From the NCBI GenBank assembly GCA_036785325.1, contig JAXIVH010000045.1:74501-138500 (forward strand): 64,000 nucleotides of DNA, in the 5' to 3' direction. Under the pieces are notes generated by a model that saw nothing but the letters and a program-made list of their open reading frames with translations, ran no database searches and was not told the origin of the DNA. Both the position numbers and the translations under genes were made by a program. Positions 23,090 to 36,278 of this stretch are shown here, in pieces. Origin of the DNA: Urophycis tenuis. Its lineage: Eukaryota > Chordata > Actinopteri > Gadiformes > Phycidae. The first letter of the stretch is position 1. Every line of letters begins with the position of its first letter.

Positions 23090-25150
23090 CCACCCCCGGG
23101 GTGGCTAGAAATTTCCAATCCTGACTCTGTGATGGGGGTGGGGTCTGTTATGATTTTTTATTTTTTTATATTTGTTTATAAAGCCCACACCCGGGGTGGC
23201 TAGACATTTCCGATCCTGGCTCAGTGATGGGGGATGGGTCTGTTATGATTTTTTATTTTTATTATTTTTTTATAAAGCCCACACCCGGGGTGGCTAGAAA
23301 TTTTAAATCCTGGCTCAGTGATGGGGGGGGGGGTCTGTTATGATTTTTTTTTTTTTTTTTTTTATAAAGCCCACACCCGGGGTGGCTAGAAATTTCCGAT
23401 CCTGGCTCAGTGATGGGAGTTGGGTCTGTTATGATTTTTTATTTTTATTTTTTTTTATAAAGCCCACACCCGGGGTGGCTAGAAATTTCCAATCCTGTCT
23501 CAGTGATGGGGGGGGGTCTGTTGTGATTTTATTTAATTTATTTTTGTTTATAAAGCCCACCCCCGGGGTGGCTAGACATTTCCAATCCTGGCTCAGTAAT
23601 GGGGGGGGGGTCTGTTATGAATTTTTTTTATTTTTTTTTATTTTTTTTTTTAGAAAACCCACACCTGGGTGGCTAGAAATTTCCAATCCTGGCTCTGTGA
23701 TGGGGGGGGGGTCTGTTATGATTTTTTATTATTTTATTTTTTTTATCAAGCCCACACCCGGGGTGGCTAGACATTTCCAATCCTGGCTCAGTAATGGGGG
23801 GGGGGTCTGTTATGAATTTGTTTTTTTAATTATTTTTTTATAAAGCCCACCCCCGGGGTGGCTAGAAATTTCCAATCCTGTCTCAGTGATGGGGGGGGGG
23901 GGGGGGGTCTGTTGTGATTTTATTTATTTTTTTTTTTTTTTATAAAGCCCACCCCCGGGGTGGCTAGAAATTTCCAATCCTGACTCTGTGATGGGGGTGG
24001 GGTCTGTTATGATTTTTTATTTTTTTATATTTGTTTATAAAGCCCACACCCGGGGTGGCTAGAAATTTCCGATCCTGGCTCAGTGATGGGGGTTGGGTCT
24101 GTTATGATTTTTTTTTTTTTTTTTTTTTTATAAAGCCCACACCCGGGGTGGCTAGAAATTTCCAATCCTGTCTCAGTGATGGGGGGGGGGGGGGGGGGGT
24201 CTGTTGTGATTTTATTTATTTTTTATTTTTTTATAAAGCCCACCCCCGGGGTGGCTAGAAATTTCCAATCCTGACTCTGTGATGGGGGTGGGGTCTGTTA
24301 TGATTTTTTATTTTTTTATATTTGTTTATAAAGCCCACACCCGGGGTGGCTAGACATTTCCGATCCTGGCTCAGTGATGGGGGATGGGTCTGTTATGATT
24401 TTTTATTTTTATTATTTTTTTATAAAGCCCACACCCGGGGTGGCTAGAAATTTTAAATCCTGGCTCAGTGATGGGGGGGGGGGTCTGTTATGATTTTTTT
24501 TTTTTTTTTTTTTATAAAGCCCACACCCGGGGTGGCTAGAAATTTCCGATCCTGGCTCAGTGATGGGAGTTGGGTCTGTTATGATTTTTCATTTTTATTT
24601 TTTTTTATAAAGCCCACACCCGGGGTGGCTAGAAATTTCCAATCCTGTCTCAGTGATGGGGGGGGGGGTCTGTTGTGATTTTATTTAATTTATTTTTGTT
24701 TATAAAGCCCACCCCCGGGGTGGCTAGACATTTCCAATCCTGGCTCAGTAATGGGGGGGGGGTCTGTTATGAATTTTTTTTATTTTATTTTTTTTTTTTT
24801 TTTAGAAAACCCACACCCTGGGTGGCTAGAAATTTCCAATCCTGGCTCTGTGATGGGGGGGGGGTCTGTTATGATTTTTTATTATTTTATTTTTTTTATC
24901 AAGCCCACACCCGGGGTGGCTAGACATTTCCAATCCTGGCTCAGTAATGGGGGGGGGTCTGTTATGAATTTGTTTTTTTAATTATTTTTTTATAAAGCCC
25001 ACCCCCGGGGTGGCTAGAAATTTCCAATCCTGTCTCAGTGATGGGGGGGGGGGGGGGGGGGGGGGTCTGTTGTGATTTTATTTATTTTTTATTTTTTTTA
25101 TAAAGCCCACCCCCGGGGTGGCTAGAAATTTCCAATCCTGACTCTGTGAT
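23090..25150 (+). repeat. 1.15-kb tandem duplication (boundary about 24240)
   Basis: The CTGACTCTGTGATGGGGGTG monomer and its followers occur at 23121 and again at 24271, an offset of 1150 bp. Both copies carry GGGGGATGGG, ATTTTAAATCC, GGGAGTTGGG, a TTTAATTTATTTTTGTT spacer, and the AGAAAACCC monomer. A third version of the same run is at 7.79-8.6 kb and a fourth at 9.5-10.3 kb. An open frame across 23340-23843 arises only because several adjacent monomers happen to be multiples of three. Confidence 0.83.
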
Positions 25151-25439
25151 GGGGGTGGGGTCTGTTATGATTTTTTATTTTTTTATATTTGTTTATAAAG
25201 CCCACACCCGGGGTGGCTAGAAATTTCCGATCCTGGCTCAGTGATGGGGGTTGGGTCTGTTATGATTTTTTATTTTTATTTTTTTTTTATAAAGCCCACA
25301 CCCGGGGTGGCTAGAAATTTCCAATCCTGGCTCAGTGATGGGGGGGGGGGGTCTGTTGTGATTTTTTTTTATTATTTTTTTTTTTATAAAGCCCACACCC
25401 GGGGTGGCTAGAAATTTCCAATCCTGGCTCAATGATGGG

Positions 25440-26920
25440 GGGGGCGGGGTCTTTTATGATATATTTTTTTTATTTTTTTTTTATAAAGCCCACACCCGGG
25501 GTGGCTAGAAATTTCCAATCATGGCTCAGTAATGGGGGGGTTCTGTTATGATTTTTAATTTTTTTTTTTTTTTTTTTTTTATAAAGCCCACACCCGTGGT
25601 GGCTAGAAATTTCCAATCCTGGCTCAGTAATGGGTGGGGGTCTGTTATGAATTTTTATTTTTTTATTTTTTATTTTTTTTTATTTTATTATTTTTTTATA
25701 AAGCCCACCCCCGGGGTGGCTAGAAATTTCCAATCCTGGCTCAGTAATGGGGGGGGTCTGTTATGAATTTGTTTTTTTAATTATTTTTTTATAAAGCCCA
25801 CCCCCGGGGTGGCTAGAAATTTCCAATCCTGGCTCAGTGATGGGGGGGGGTCTGTTGTGATTTTTTATTTATTTATTTTTTTTTATAAAGCCCATCCCCG
25901 GGGTGGCTAGAAATTTCCAATCCTGACTCTGTATTGGGGGTGGGGTCTGTTCTGATTTTTTATTATTATTTTTTTTTTATAAAGCCCACACCCGGGGTGG
26001 CTAGAAATTTCCAATCCTGGCTCTGTGATGGGGGTGGGGTGTGTTATGATTTTTTTTTTTTTTTTTTTTTTTATAAAGCCCACAACCGGGGTGGCTAGAA
26101 ATTTCCAATACTTGCTCAGTAATGGGGGGGGGGGGGTCTTTTATGAATTTTTTTTTATTTTTATAAAGCCCACACCCGGGTTGGCTAGAAATTTCCAATC
26201 CTGGCTGAGTAATGGGGGGGGGGGGTCTGTTATGATTATTATTATTATTTTTTTTTTTTTTAGAAAGCCCAAACCTGGTGTGGCTAGAAATTGCCAATTC
26301 CTGCTCAGTAATGGGGGGGGGGGGTCTGTTATGAATTTTTATTTTTTTATTTTTTATTTATTTGTATTTTTTTTATTTTTTTTATACAGCCCACACCCCT
26401 GGTGGCTAGAAATTTCCAATCCTGGCTCAGTGATGGGGGTGGGGTCTGTTATGATTTTTTTTTTTTTTTTTTTATAAAGCCCACACCCGGGGTGGCTAGA
26501 AATTTCCAATCCTGGCTCAGTAATGGGGGGGGGTCTGTTATGATTTTTTAATTTTTATTTTTTTTTTATTTTTATAAAGCCCACACCAGGGGTGGCTAGA
26601 AATTTCCAATCCTGGCTTAGTAATGGGGGGGGGGGGGGGGTCTGTTATGATTTTTTTTTTTTTTTTTTTTTTATAAAGCCCACACCCGTGGTGGCTAGAA
26701 ATTTACAATCCTGGCTCAGTGCTGGGGGGGGGGGGGGTGGTCTGTTATGATTTTTTTTTTTTTTTTTTTTTTTATCAAGCCCACACCCGGGGTGGCTAGA
26801 CATTTCCAATACTGGCTCAGTAATGTGGGGGGTCTGTTATGAATTTTTTTTTTCATTTTTTTTTTATAAAGCACACTACTGGGGTGGCTAGAAATTTCCA
26901 ATCCTGGCTGAGTGATGGGG
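25440..26920 (+). repeat. Degenerate patch of the satellite
   Basis: Monomers here have more core substitutions than elsewhere: GTCTTTTATGATATAT in place of the decamer context, ATCATGGCTC, CCAATACTTGCTCAG, GAAAGCCCAAACCTGGTGTGG, GAAATTGCCAATTCCTGC, GCACACTACTGGGG and CAGTGCTGGGG. Spacers are longer and mixed (TATTTATTTGTATTTT). This is consistent with sequence not recently homogenised. No non-satellite insertion was recognised inside it. Confidence 0.7.
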
Positions 26921-29609
26921 GTGGGGTCTGTTATGATTTTAATTTTTTTTATTTTTTATAAAGCCCACACCCGGGGTGGCTAGAAATTTCCAATCCTGCC
27001 TCAGTGATGGGGGGGGGGGTCTGTTATGATTTTTTTAATTTTTTTTTAATATAATTTTTTTTTATTTTTTATAAAGCCCACACCCGGGTGGCTAGAAATT
27101 TCCAATCCTGCCTCAGTGATGGGGGGGGGGTCTGTTGTGATTTTTTATTTTTTTTATTTTTTTATAAAGCCCACCCCCGGGGTGGCTAGAAATTTCCAAT
27201 CCTGGCTCTGTGATGGGGGGGGGGGGGTCTGTTATGATTTTTTTAATTTTTTTTTTATATAATTTTTTTTTTTTTTTTATAAAGCCCACACCCGGGTGGC
27301 TAGAAATTTCCAATCCTGCCTCAGTGATGGGGGGGGGGGGTCTGTTGTGATTTTTTATTTTTTTTATTTTTTTATAAAGCCCACCCCCGGGGTGGCTAGT
27401 CATTTCCAATCCTGGCTCAGTAATGGGGGGGGTCTGTTATGAATTTGTTTTTTTTATTCTTTTTTATAAAGCCCACACCCGGGGTGGCTAGAAATTTCCA
27501 ATCCTGGCTCAGTGATGGGGGTGGGGTCTGTTATGAATTTTTATTTTTTTATTTTTATTTTTTTTTTATTTTATTATTTTTTGTATAAAGCCCACACCCG
27601 GGGTGGCTAGAAATTTCCAATCCTGCCTCAGTGATGGGGGGGGGGGGGGGTCTGTTGTGATTTTTATTTTTTTATTTTTTTTTTATAAAGCCCACACCAG
27701 AGGTGGCTAGAAATTTCCAATCCTGGCTCATTGATGGGGGGGGGGGGGGGGGGGGGGTCTGTTATGATTTTTTTTTTTTTTTTTTTATAAAGCCCACCCC
27801 CGGGGTGGCTAGAAATTTCCAATCCTGGCTCAGTGATGGGGGGGGGTCTGTTATGATTTTTTTTTTTTTTTTTATAAAGCCCACACCCGGGTGGCTAGAA
27901 ATTTCCAATCCTGGCTCAGTGATGGGGGTGGGGTCTGTTATGATTTTTTTTTTTTTTTTTTTATAAAGCCCACACCCGGGCTGGCTAGAAATTTCCAATC
28001 CTGGCTCAGTGATGGGGGGGGGGGGGGGGTCTGTTATGATTTTTTAATTTTTTTATTTTTATAAAGCCCACACCAGAGGTGGCTAGAAATTTCCAATCCT
28101 GGCTCAGTGATGGGTGGGGGTCTGTTATGAATTTTTATTTTTTTATTTTTTATTTTTTTTTATTTTATTATTTTTTGTATAAAGCCCACACCCGGGGTGG
28201 CTAGAAATTTCCAATCCTGGCTCTGTGATGGGGGGGGGGGGTCTGTTATGATTTTTTTTATTATTTTTTTTTTTATCAAGCCCACACCCGGGGTGGCTAG
28301 ACATTTCCAATCCTGGCTCAGTAATGGGGGGGGTCTGCTATGAATTTTTTTTTTTTCATTTTTTTTTTTATAAAGCCCACACCCGGGGTGGCTAGAAATT
28401 TCCAATCCTGGCTCAGTGATGGGGGGGGGGTCTGTTATGATTTTTTTTTTTTTTTTTTATAAAGCCCACACCCGTGGTGGCTAGAAATTTCCAATCCTGG
28501 CTCTGTGATGGGGGGGGGGGGGTCTGTTATGATTTTTTTTTTTTTTTTTTTTTTTTTCTCAAGCCCACACCCGGGGTGGCTAGTCATTTCCAATCCTGGC
28601 TCGTAATGGGGGAGGGTCTGTTATGAATTTGTTTTTTTATTATTATTTCTTTATAAAGCCCAAACCCGGGGTGGCTAGAAATTTCCAATCCTGGCTCTGT
28701 GATGGGGGTGGGGTCTATTTTGATTTTTAATTTTTTTTTTTTTTTTTTATAAAGCCCACACCCGGGGTGGCTAGAAATTTCCAATCCTGGCTCAGTTATG
28801 GGGGGGGGGGGGGGGTCTGTTATGATTTTTTGTTTTTTTTGTTTTATAAAGCCCACACCCGGGGTGGCTAGAAATTTCCAATCCAGGCTCAGTGATGGGG
28901 GTGGGGTCTGTTATGATTTTTTTTTATTTTTTTTTTATAAAGCCCACACCCGGGGTGGCTAGAAATTTCCATTCCTGGCTCAGTGATGGGGGGGTCTGTT
29001 ATGATTTTTTAAATTTTGTTTTTAAATAATTTTTTTTTTTTTTTTATAAAGCCCACACCCGGGGTGGCTAGAAATTTCCAATCCTGGCTCTGTGATGGGG
29101 GGGGGGGGGGGGTCTGTTATGAGTTTTTTTTTTTTTTTTTTTTTATCAAGCCCACACCAGGGGTGGCTAGTCATTTCCAATCCTGGCTCAGTGATGGGGG
29201 GGGGGGGGGGGGGGGGGGGGGGGTCTGTTGTGATTTTTTTTTATTTTATTTTTTTTTACAAAGCCCACACCCGGGGTGGCTAGAAATTTCCAATCCTGAC
29301 ACTGTGATGGGGGTGGGGTCTGTTATGATTTTTTATTTTTTTATATTTGTTTATAAAGCCCACACCCGGAGTGGCTAGAAATTTCCAATCCTGCCTCAGT
29401 GATGGGGGGGGGGGGGGGGGTCTGTTGTGATTTTTTTTTTTTTTTTTTTTTATAAAGCCCAACCCCGGGGTGGCTAGAAATTTCCAATCCTGGCTCTGTG
29501 ATGGGGGTGGGGTCTGTTATGATTTTTTTTTTTTTTTTTTTTTATAAAGCCCACACCCGGGGTGGCTAGAAATTTCCAATCCTGCTTCAGTGATGGGGGG
29601 GGGGGGGGG

Positions 29610-30202
29610 TCTGTTGTGATTTTATTTTATTTTTATTTTTTTATAAAGCCCACCCCCGGGGTGGCTAGAAATTTCCAATCCTGGCTCTGTGATGGGGGGG
29701 GGGGGGTCTGTTATGATTTTTTATTATTTTATTTTTTTTATCAAGCCCACACCCGGGGTGGCTAGACATTTCCAATCCTGGCTCAGTAATGGGGGGGGTC
29801 TGTTAAGAATTTGTTTTTTTTATTATTTTTTTATAAAGCCCACCCCCGGGGTGGCTAGAAATTTCCAATCCTGGCTCAGTGATGGGGGTGGGGGGGGGTC
29901 TGTTATGATTTTTTTTATTTTATTTTTTTTATAAAGCCCACACCCGGGGTGGCTAGAAAGTTCCAATCCTGGCTCAGTGATGGGGGGGGGGGGGGTCTGT
30001 TGTGATTTTTTATTTTTTGATTTTTTTTTATAAAGCCCACCCCCGGGGTGGCTAGAAATTTCCAATCCTGGCTCAGTGATGGGGGGGGGTCTGTTATGAT
30101 TGTTTAAATTTTTTTTAAAAATAATATTATTATTTTTTTTGTAAAGCCCACACCCGGGGTGGCTAGAAATGTCCAATCCTGCCTCAGTGATGGGGGGGGG
30201 GG
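29610..30202 (+). repeat. Six-monomer higher-order repeat, 593 bp
   Basis: Decamer starts are at 29610 (TTGTGA, ends CTCTGTGATG), 29707 (TTATTATTTT spacer, ATCAAGCCC, CTAGACATTTCC, AGTAATG), 29799 (GAATTTG, GGGGGTGGGGGGGG), 29899 (core CTAGAAAGTTCC), 29996 (TTGTGA, CCACCCCC) and 30090 (AAAAATAATATTATTATT spacer, then CTGCCTCAGTG). The cycle restarts at 30203, giving a period of 593 bp. Five slots of the next cycle follow in order (30203, 30300, 30393, 30492, 30584) before the pattern changes near 30670. Confidence 0.85.
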
Positions 30203-31453
30203 TCTGTTGTGATTTTTTATTTTTTTTTATTTTTTTATAAAGCCCAACCCCGGGGTGGCTAGAAATTTCCAATCCTGGCTCTGTGATGGGGGGGGGGGGT
30301 CTGTTATGATTTTTTATTATTATTTTATTTTTATCAAGCCCAAACCCGGGGTGGCTAGTCATTTCCAATCCTGGCTCAGTCATGGGGGGGGGTCTGTTAT
30401 GAATTTGTTTTTTTTATTATTTTTTTATAAAGCCCACACCCGGGGGGCTAGAAATTTCGATTCCTGGCTCAGTGATGGGGGTGGGGGGGGGTCTGTTATG
30501 ATTTTTTTAAATTTTTTTTTTTATAAAGCCCACACCCGGGGTGGCTAGAAAGTTCCAATCCTGGCTCAGTGATGGGGGGGGGGTCTGTTGTGATTTTATT
30601 TTTATTTTTATTTTTTTATAAAGCCCACCCCCGGGGTGGCTAGAAATTTCCAATCCTGGCTCAGTGATGGGGGTTGGGTCTCTTATGATTTTTTTTTTAT
30701 TTTTTTTTTTTTTATAAAGCCCACACCCGGGGTGGCTAGAAATTTCCTATCCTGGCTCAGTGATGGGGGGGGGGGTCTGTTATGATTTTTTTTATTTTTT
30801 TTTATAAAGCCCACACCCGGGTGGCTAGAAATTTCCAATCCTGGCTCAGTGATGGGGGTTGGGTCTCTTATGATTTTTTATTTTTATTTATTTTTTATAA
30901 AGCCCACACCCGGGGTGGCTAGAAATTTCCAATCCTGGCTCAGTGATGGGGGGGGGGTCTGTTATGTTTTTTTTTATCTTTTTTTATAAAGCCCACACCC
31001 GGGTGGCTAGAAATTTCCAATCCTGGCTCAGTGATGGGGGGAGGGTCTGTTATGATTTTTTTTATTTTTTTTTTTTAATAATTTTTTTTTTTTTTTTATA
31101 AAGCCCACCCCCGGTGTGGCTAGGAATTTCCAATCCTGGCTCAGTGATGGGGGTTGGGTCTCTTATGATTTTTTATTATTATTTTTTTTTTATAAAGCCC
31201 ACACCCGGGGGGCTAGAAATTTCGATTCCTGGCTCAGTGATGGGGGTGGGGGGGGGGGGTCTGTTATGATTTTTTTTTATTTTTTTTTTATAAAGCCCAC
31301 ACCCGGGTGGCTAGAAATTTCCAATCCTGGCTCAGTGATGGGGGGGGGGGGGGGGTCTATTATGTTTTTTTTAATTTTTTTTTATAAAGCCCACACCCGG
31401 GTGGCTAGAAATTTCCAATCCTGGCTCAGTGATGGGGGGGGGGTCTGTTATGA

Positions 31454-31484
<31 letters not shown>

Positions 31485-31619
31485 TTTTTTTTTTTTATAA
31501 AGCCCACCCCCGGGGTGGCTAGAAATTTCCAATCCTGGCTCAGTGATGGGGGGGGGGGGGGGGGGTCTGTTATGATTTTTTTTATTTTTTTTTATAAAGC
31601 CCACCCCCGGGTGGCTAGA

Positions 31620-33440
31620 AATTTCCAATCCTGCCTCAGTGATGGGGGGGGGGGTCTGTTGTGATTTTTATTTTTTTTTTATTTTTTTATAAAGCCCACC
31701 CCCGGGGTGGCTAGAAATTTCCAATCCTGGCTCTGTGATGGGGGGGGCGGTCTGTTATGATTTTTTATTATTATTTTATTTTTATCAAGCCCACACCCGG
31801 GGTGGCTAGTCATTTCCAATCTTGGCTCAGTAATGGGGGGGGGTCTGTTATGAATATGTTTTTTTTATTATTTTTTTATAAAGCCCACACCCGGGGGGCT
31901 AGAAATTTCGATCCCTGGCTCAGTGATGGGGGTGGGGGGGGGGTCTGTTATGATTTTTTTTTTTTTTTTTTTTTGTAAAGCCCACACCCGGGGTGGCTAG
32001 AAAGTTCCAATCCTGGCTCAGTGATGGGGGGGGGGTCTGTTGTGATTTTTTTTTTATTTTCTTTTTTTTATAAAGCCCACCCCCGGGGTGGCTAGAAATT
32101 TCCAATCCTGGCTCAGTGATGGGGGTTGGGTCTCTTATGATTTTTTTATTTTTTTTTTTTTTTATAAAGCCCACACCCGGGGTGGCTAGAAATTTCCAAT
32201 CCTGGCTCAGTGATAGGGGGGGGGGTCTGTTATGATTTTTTTTATTTTTTTTTATAAAGCCCACACCCGGGTGGCTAGAAATTTCCAATCCTGGCTCAGT
32301 GATGGGGGGGGTCTGTTATGATTTTTTTTAATTTTTTTTTTAAATATATATATATATTTTTTTATAAAGCCCACCCCCGGGGTGGCTAGAAATTTCCAAT
32401 CCTGGCTCTGTGATGGGGGGGGGGGGGTCTGTTATGATTTTTTATTATTATTTTATTTTAATAAAGCCCACACCCGGGGTGGCTAGAAATTTCCAATCCT
32501 GGCTCAGTAATGGGTGGGGTCTGTTATAATTTTAATTTTTTTTATTTTTTATAAAGCCCACACCCGGGGTGGCTAAAAATTTCCAATCCTGGCTCAGTGA
32601 TGGGGGTGGGGTCTGTTGTGATTTTTTTTTATTTTATTTTTTTTTATAAAGCCCACCCCCGGGGTGGCTAGAAATTTCCAATCCTGACTCTTTGATGGGG
32701 GTGGGGTCTGTTATGATTTTTTATTTTTTTATTTTTTTTATAAAGCCCACACCCGGGGTGGCTAGAAATTTCCAATCCTGGCTCAGTGATGGGGGGGGGG
32801 GGGGGGTCTGTTATGTTTTTTTTTATTTTTTTTTATAAAGCCCACACCCGAGTGGCTAGAAATTTCCAATCCTGGCTCAGTGATGGGGGGGGGGGTCTGT
32901 TATGATTTTTTTTTTTTTTTTTTTTTTATAATTTTTTTTATTTTTTTATAAAGCCCACCCCCGGGGTGGCTAGAAATTTCCAATCCTGGCTCAGTGATGG
33001 GGGGGGGGGGGGGGGGGTCTGTTATGATTTTTTTTATTTTTTTTTATAAAGCCCACCCCCGGGTGGCTAGAAATTTCCAATCCTGCCTCAGTGATGGGGG
33101 GGGGGGGTCTGTTGTGATTTTTATTATTTTTTTATTTTTTTATAAAGCCCACCCCCGGCGTGGCTAGAAATTTCCAATCCTGGCTCTGTGATGGGGGGGG
33201 GCGGTCTGTTATGATTTTTTATTATTATTTTATTTTTATCAAGCCCACACCCGGGGTGGCTAGTCATTTCCAATCTTGGCTCAGTAATGGGGGGGGGGTC
33301 TGTTATGAATATGTTTTTTTTATTATTTTTTTATAAAGCCCACACCCGGGGGGCTAGAAATTTCGATCCCTGGCTCAGTGATGGGGGTGGGGGGGGGGTC
33401 TGTTATGATTTTTTTTTATTTTTTTTTTTGTAAAGCCCAC
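31620..33440 (+). repeat. Repeated HOR fragment with GAATATG and GGGGGGCTAG markers
   Basis: The segment 31.62-31.98 kb is repeated at 33.09-33.44 kb (offset about 1457 bp) and again at 57.57-57.90 kb. Shared changes are GGGGGGCGGTCTG, GAATATG in place of GAATTTG, a two-base core loss giving ACCCGGGGGGCTAG, and ATTTCGATCCCTGG or ATTTCGATTCCTGG. Between the copies are plain monomers, some with the shortened core ACACCCGGGTGGC. A TA-dinucleotide spacer lies at about 32343-32355. Confidence 0.78.
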
Positions 33441-34560
33441 ACCCGGGGTGGCTAGAAATTTCCAATCCTGGCTCAGTGATGGGGGGGGTTCTGTTATGAT
33501 TTTTATTTTATTTTTTTTTATAAAGCCCACCCCCGGGGTGGCTAGAAATTTCAAATCCTGGCTCAGTGATGGGGGGGGGGGGGTCTGTTATGATTTTTTT
33601 TTTTTTTTTTATAAAGCCCACACCCGGGTGGCTATAAATTTCCAATCCTGGCTCAGTGATGGGGGTGGGGTCTGTTATGATTTTTTTTTTTTTTTTTTTA
33701 TAAAGCCCACACCCGGGCTGGCTAGAAATTTCCAATCCTGGCTCAGTGATGGGGGGGGGGGTCTGTTATGATTTTTTATTTTTTTTATTTTTATAAAGCC
33801 CACACCAGAGGTGGCTAGAAATTTCCAATCCTGGCTCAGTGATGGGTGGGGGTCTGTTATGAATTTTTATTTTTTTATTTTTTATTTTTTTTTATTTTAT
33901 TATTTTTTGTATAAAGCCCACACCCGGGGTGGCTAGAAATTTCCAATCCTGCCTCATTGATGGGGGGGGGGGGGGGTCTGTTGTGATTTATTTATTATTT
34001 TTTTTTTTTTATAAAGCCCACCCCCGGGGTGGCTAGAAATTTCCAATCCTGGCTCTGTGATGGGGGGGGGGGGGTCTGTTATGATTTTTTTTAATTTTTT
34101 TTTTTTTATCAAGCCCACACTCGGGGTGGCTTGACATTTCCAATCCTGGCTCAGTAATGGGGGTGGGTTCTGTTATGATTTTTTTTTAATTTTTTTTTAT
34201 AAAGCCCACACCCCTGGTGGCTAGAAATTTCCAATCCTGGCTCAGTGATGGGGGGGGGGGTCTGTTATGATTTTTTTAAATTTTTTTTAATATAATTTTA
34301 TTATTTTTTTTATAAAGCCCACACCCGGGGTGGCTAGAAATTTCCAATCCTGCCTCAGTGATGGGGTGGGGGGGTCTGTTGTGATTTTTTTTTAATTTTT
34401 TTTTTTTATAAAGCCCAACCCCGGGGTGGCTAGAAATTTCCAATCCTGGCTCTGTGATCCTGGCTCTGTGATGGGGGGGGGGGGGGTCTGTTATGATTTT
34501 TTTTTTTTTTTTTTTTTTTATCAAGCCCACACCCGGGGTGGCTAGTCATTTCCAATCCTG
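33430..34560 (+). repeat. 1.1-kb block, copy 1 (partner 53570-54600)
   Basis: Collinear with 53570-54600 at an offset of 20145 bp at its start and 20034 bp near its end, so the second copy lost about one monomer. Shared markers are ATTTCAAATCCTGG, GGCTATAAATTTCC, CCCGGGCTGGCTAG, CACACCAGAGGTGG followed by the very long AT spacer, CACACTCGGGGTGGCTTGAC, and a doubled GATCCTGGCTCTGT at about 34456. It is the longest-range block similarity I found that can be placed by several private markers. Confidence 0.8.
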
Positions 34561-36278
34561 GCTCAGTAATGGGGGGGTCTGTTATGAATTTGTTTTTTTA
34601 ATTATTTTTTTATAAAGCCCACACCCGGGGTGGCTAGAAATTTCCAATCCTGGCTCAGTGATGGGGGTCGGGGGGGGGTCTGTTATGATTTTTTTTTTTT
34701 TTTTTTTTTATAAAGCCCACACCTGGGGTGGCTAGAAAGTTCCAATCCTGGCTCAGTGATGGGGGGGGGGTCTGTTGTGATTTTTTTTTTATTTTTTTTT
34801 TTTTATAAAGCCCACCCCCGGGGTGGCTAGAAATTTCCAATCCTGGCTATGTGATGGGGGTGGGGTCTGATATGATTTTTAATTTTTTTATTTTTTTTTT
34901 ATAAAGCCCACACCCGGGGTGGCTAGAAATTTCCAATCCTGGCTCTGTGATGGGGGTGGGGTCTGTTATGATTTTTATTTTTTTTATTTATTTTTTATAA
35001 AGCCCACACCCGGGGTGGCTAGAAATTTCCAATCCTGCCTCAGTGATGGGGGGAGGGGGGGTCTGTTATGATTTTTTTTTTTTTTTTTTTATAAAGCCCA
35101 CACCCGGGTGGCTAGAAATTTCCAATCCTGGCTCAGTGATGGGGGGGGGGTCTGTTGTGTTTTTTTTTTTTTTTTTTTTTTTATAAAGCCCACCCCCGGG
35201 GTGGCTAGAAATTTCCAATCCTGGCTCTGTGATGGGGGTGGGGTCTGTTATGATTTTTAATTTTTTTGTTTTTTTTTTATAAAGCCCACACCCGGGGTGG
35301 CTAGAAATTTCCAATCCTGACTCAGTGATGGGGGTGGGGTCTGTTATGATTTTTTATTTTTATTTTTATTTTATAAAGCCCACACCCGGTTTGGCTAGAA
35401 ATTTCCAATCCTGGCTCAGTGATGGGGGGGGGGGGGCTGTTATGATTTTTTTTTTTTTTTTTTATATAAAGCCCACACCCGGGTGGCTAGAAATTTCCAA
35501 TCCTGGCTCAGTGATGGGGGTGGGGTCTATTATGATTTTTTTATTTATTTTTTTATTTTATAAAGCCCACCCCGGGGTGGCTAGAAATTTCCAATCCTGA
35601 CTCTGTGATGGGGGGGGGTCTGTTATGATTTTTTTTTTTTTTTTTTTATAAAGCCCACACCCGGGTGGCTAGAAATTTCCAATCCTGGCTCAGTGATGGG
35701 GACGGGGTCTGTTATGATTTTTTTTTTTTTTTTTTTTTATGAAGCCCACACCCGGGGTGGCTAGAAATTTCCAATCCTGCCTCAGTGATGGGGGGGGGGG
35801 TCTGTTGTGATTTTATTTCATTTTTATTTTTTTATAAAGCCCACACCCGGGGTGGCTAGACATTTCCAATCCTGGCTCAGTAATGGGGGGGGGTCTGTTA
35901 AGAATTTGTTTTTTTTATTATTTTTTTATAAAGCCCAACCCCGGGGTGGCTAGAAATTTCAAATCCTGGCTCAGTGATGGGGGTGGGGGGGGTCTGTTAT
36001 GATTTTTATTTTTTTTTTTTTTCATAAAGCCCACACCCGGGGTGGCTAGAAAGTTCCAATCCTGGCTCAGTGATGGGGGGGGGGGGGTCTGTTGTGATTT
36101 TTTATTTTTTTATTTTTTTTATAAAGCCCACCCCCGGGGTGGCTAGAAATTTCCAATCCTGGCTCAGTGATGGGGGGGGGGGTCTGTTATGATTTATTTT
36201 TATTTTTTTTTTTTATAAAGCCCACACCCGGGGTGGCTAGAAATTTCCAATCCTGCCTCAGTGATGGGGGGGGGGGGG

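Noticed and set aside
23340..23843. Long open frames in the satellite, with repeated peptides such as IKPTPGVARNFQSWLSDGGG and GLEISSHPGCGLYKK
   Set aside because: They occur on both strands and in several frames, depend on homopolymer lengths that happen to keep phase, and consist only of the translated monomer. Similar runs appear hundreds of times and end wherever a G-run or T-run shifts frame.
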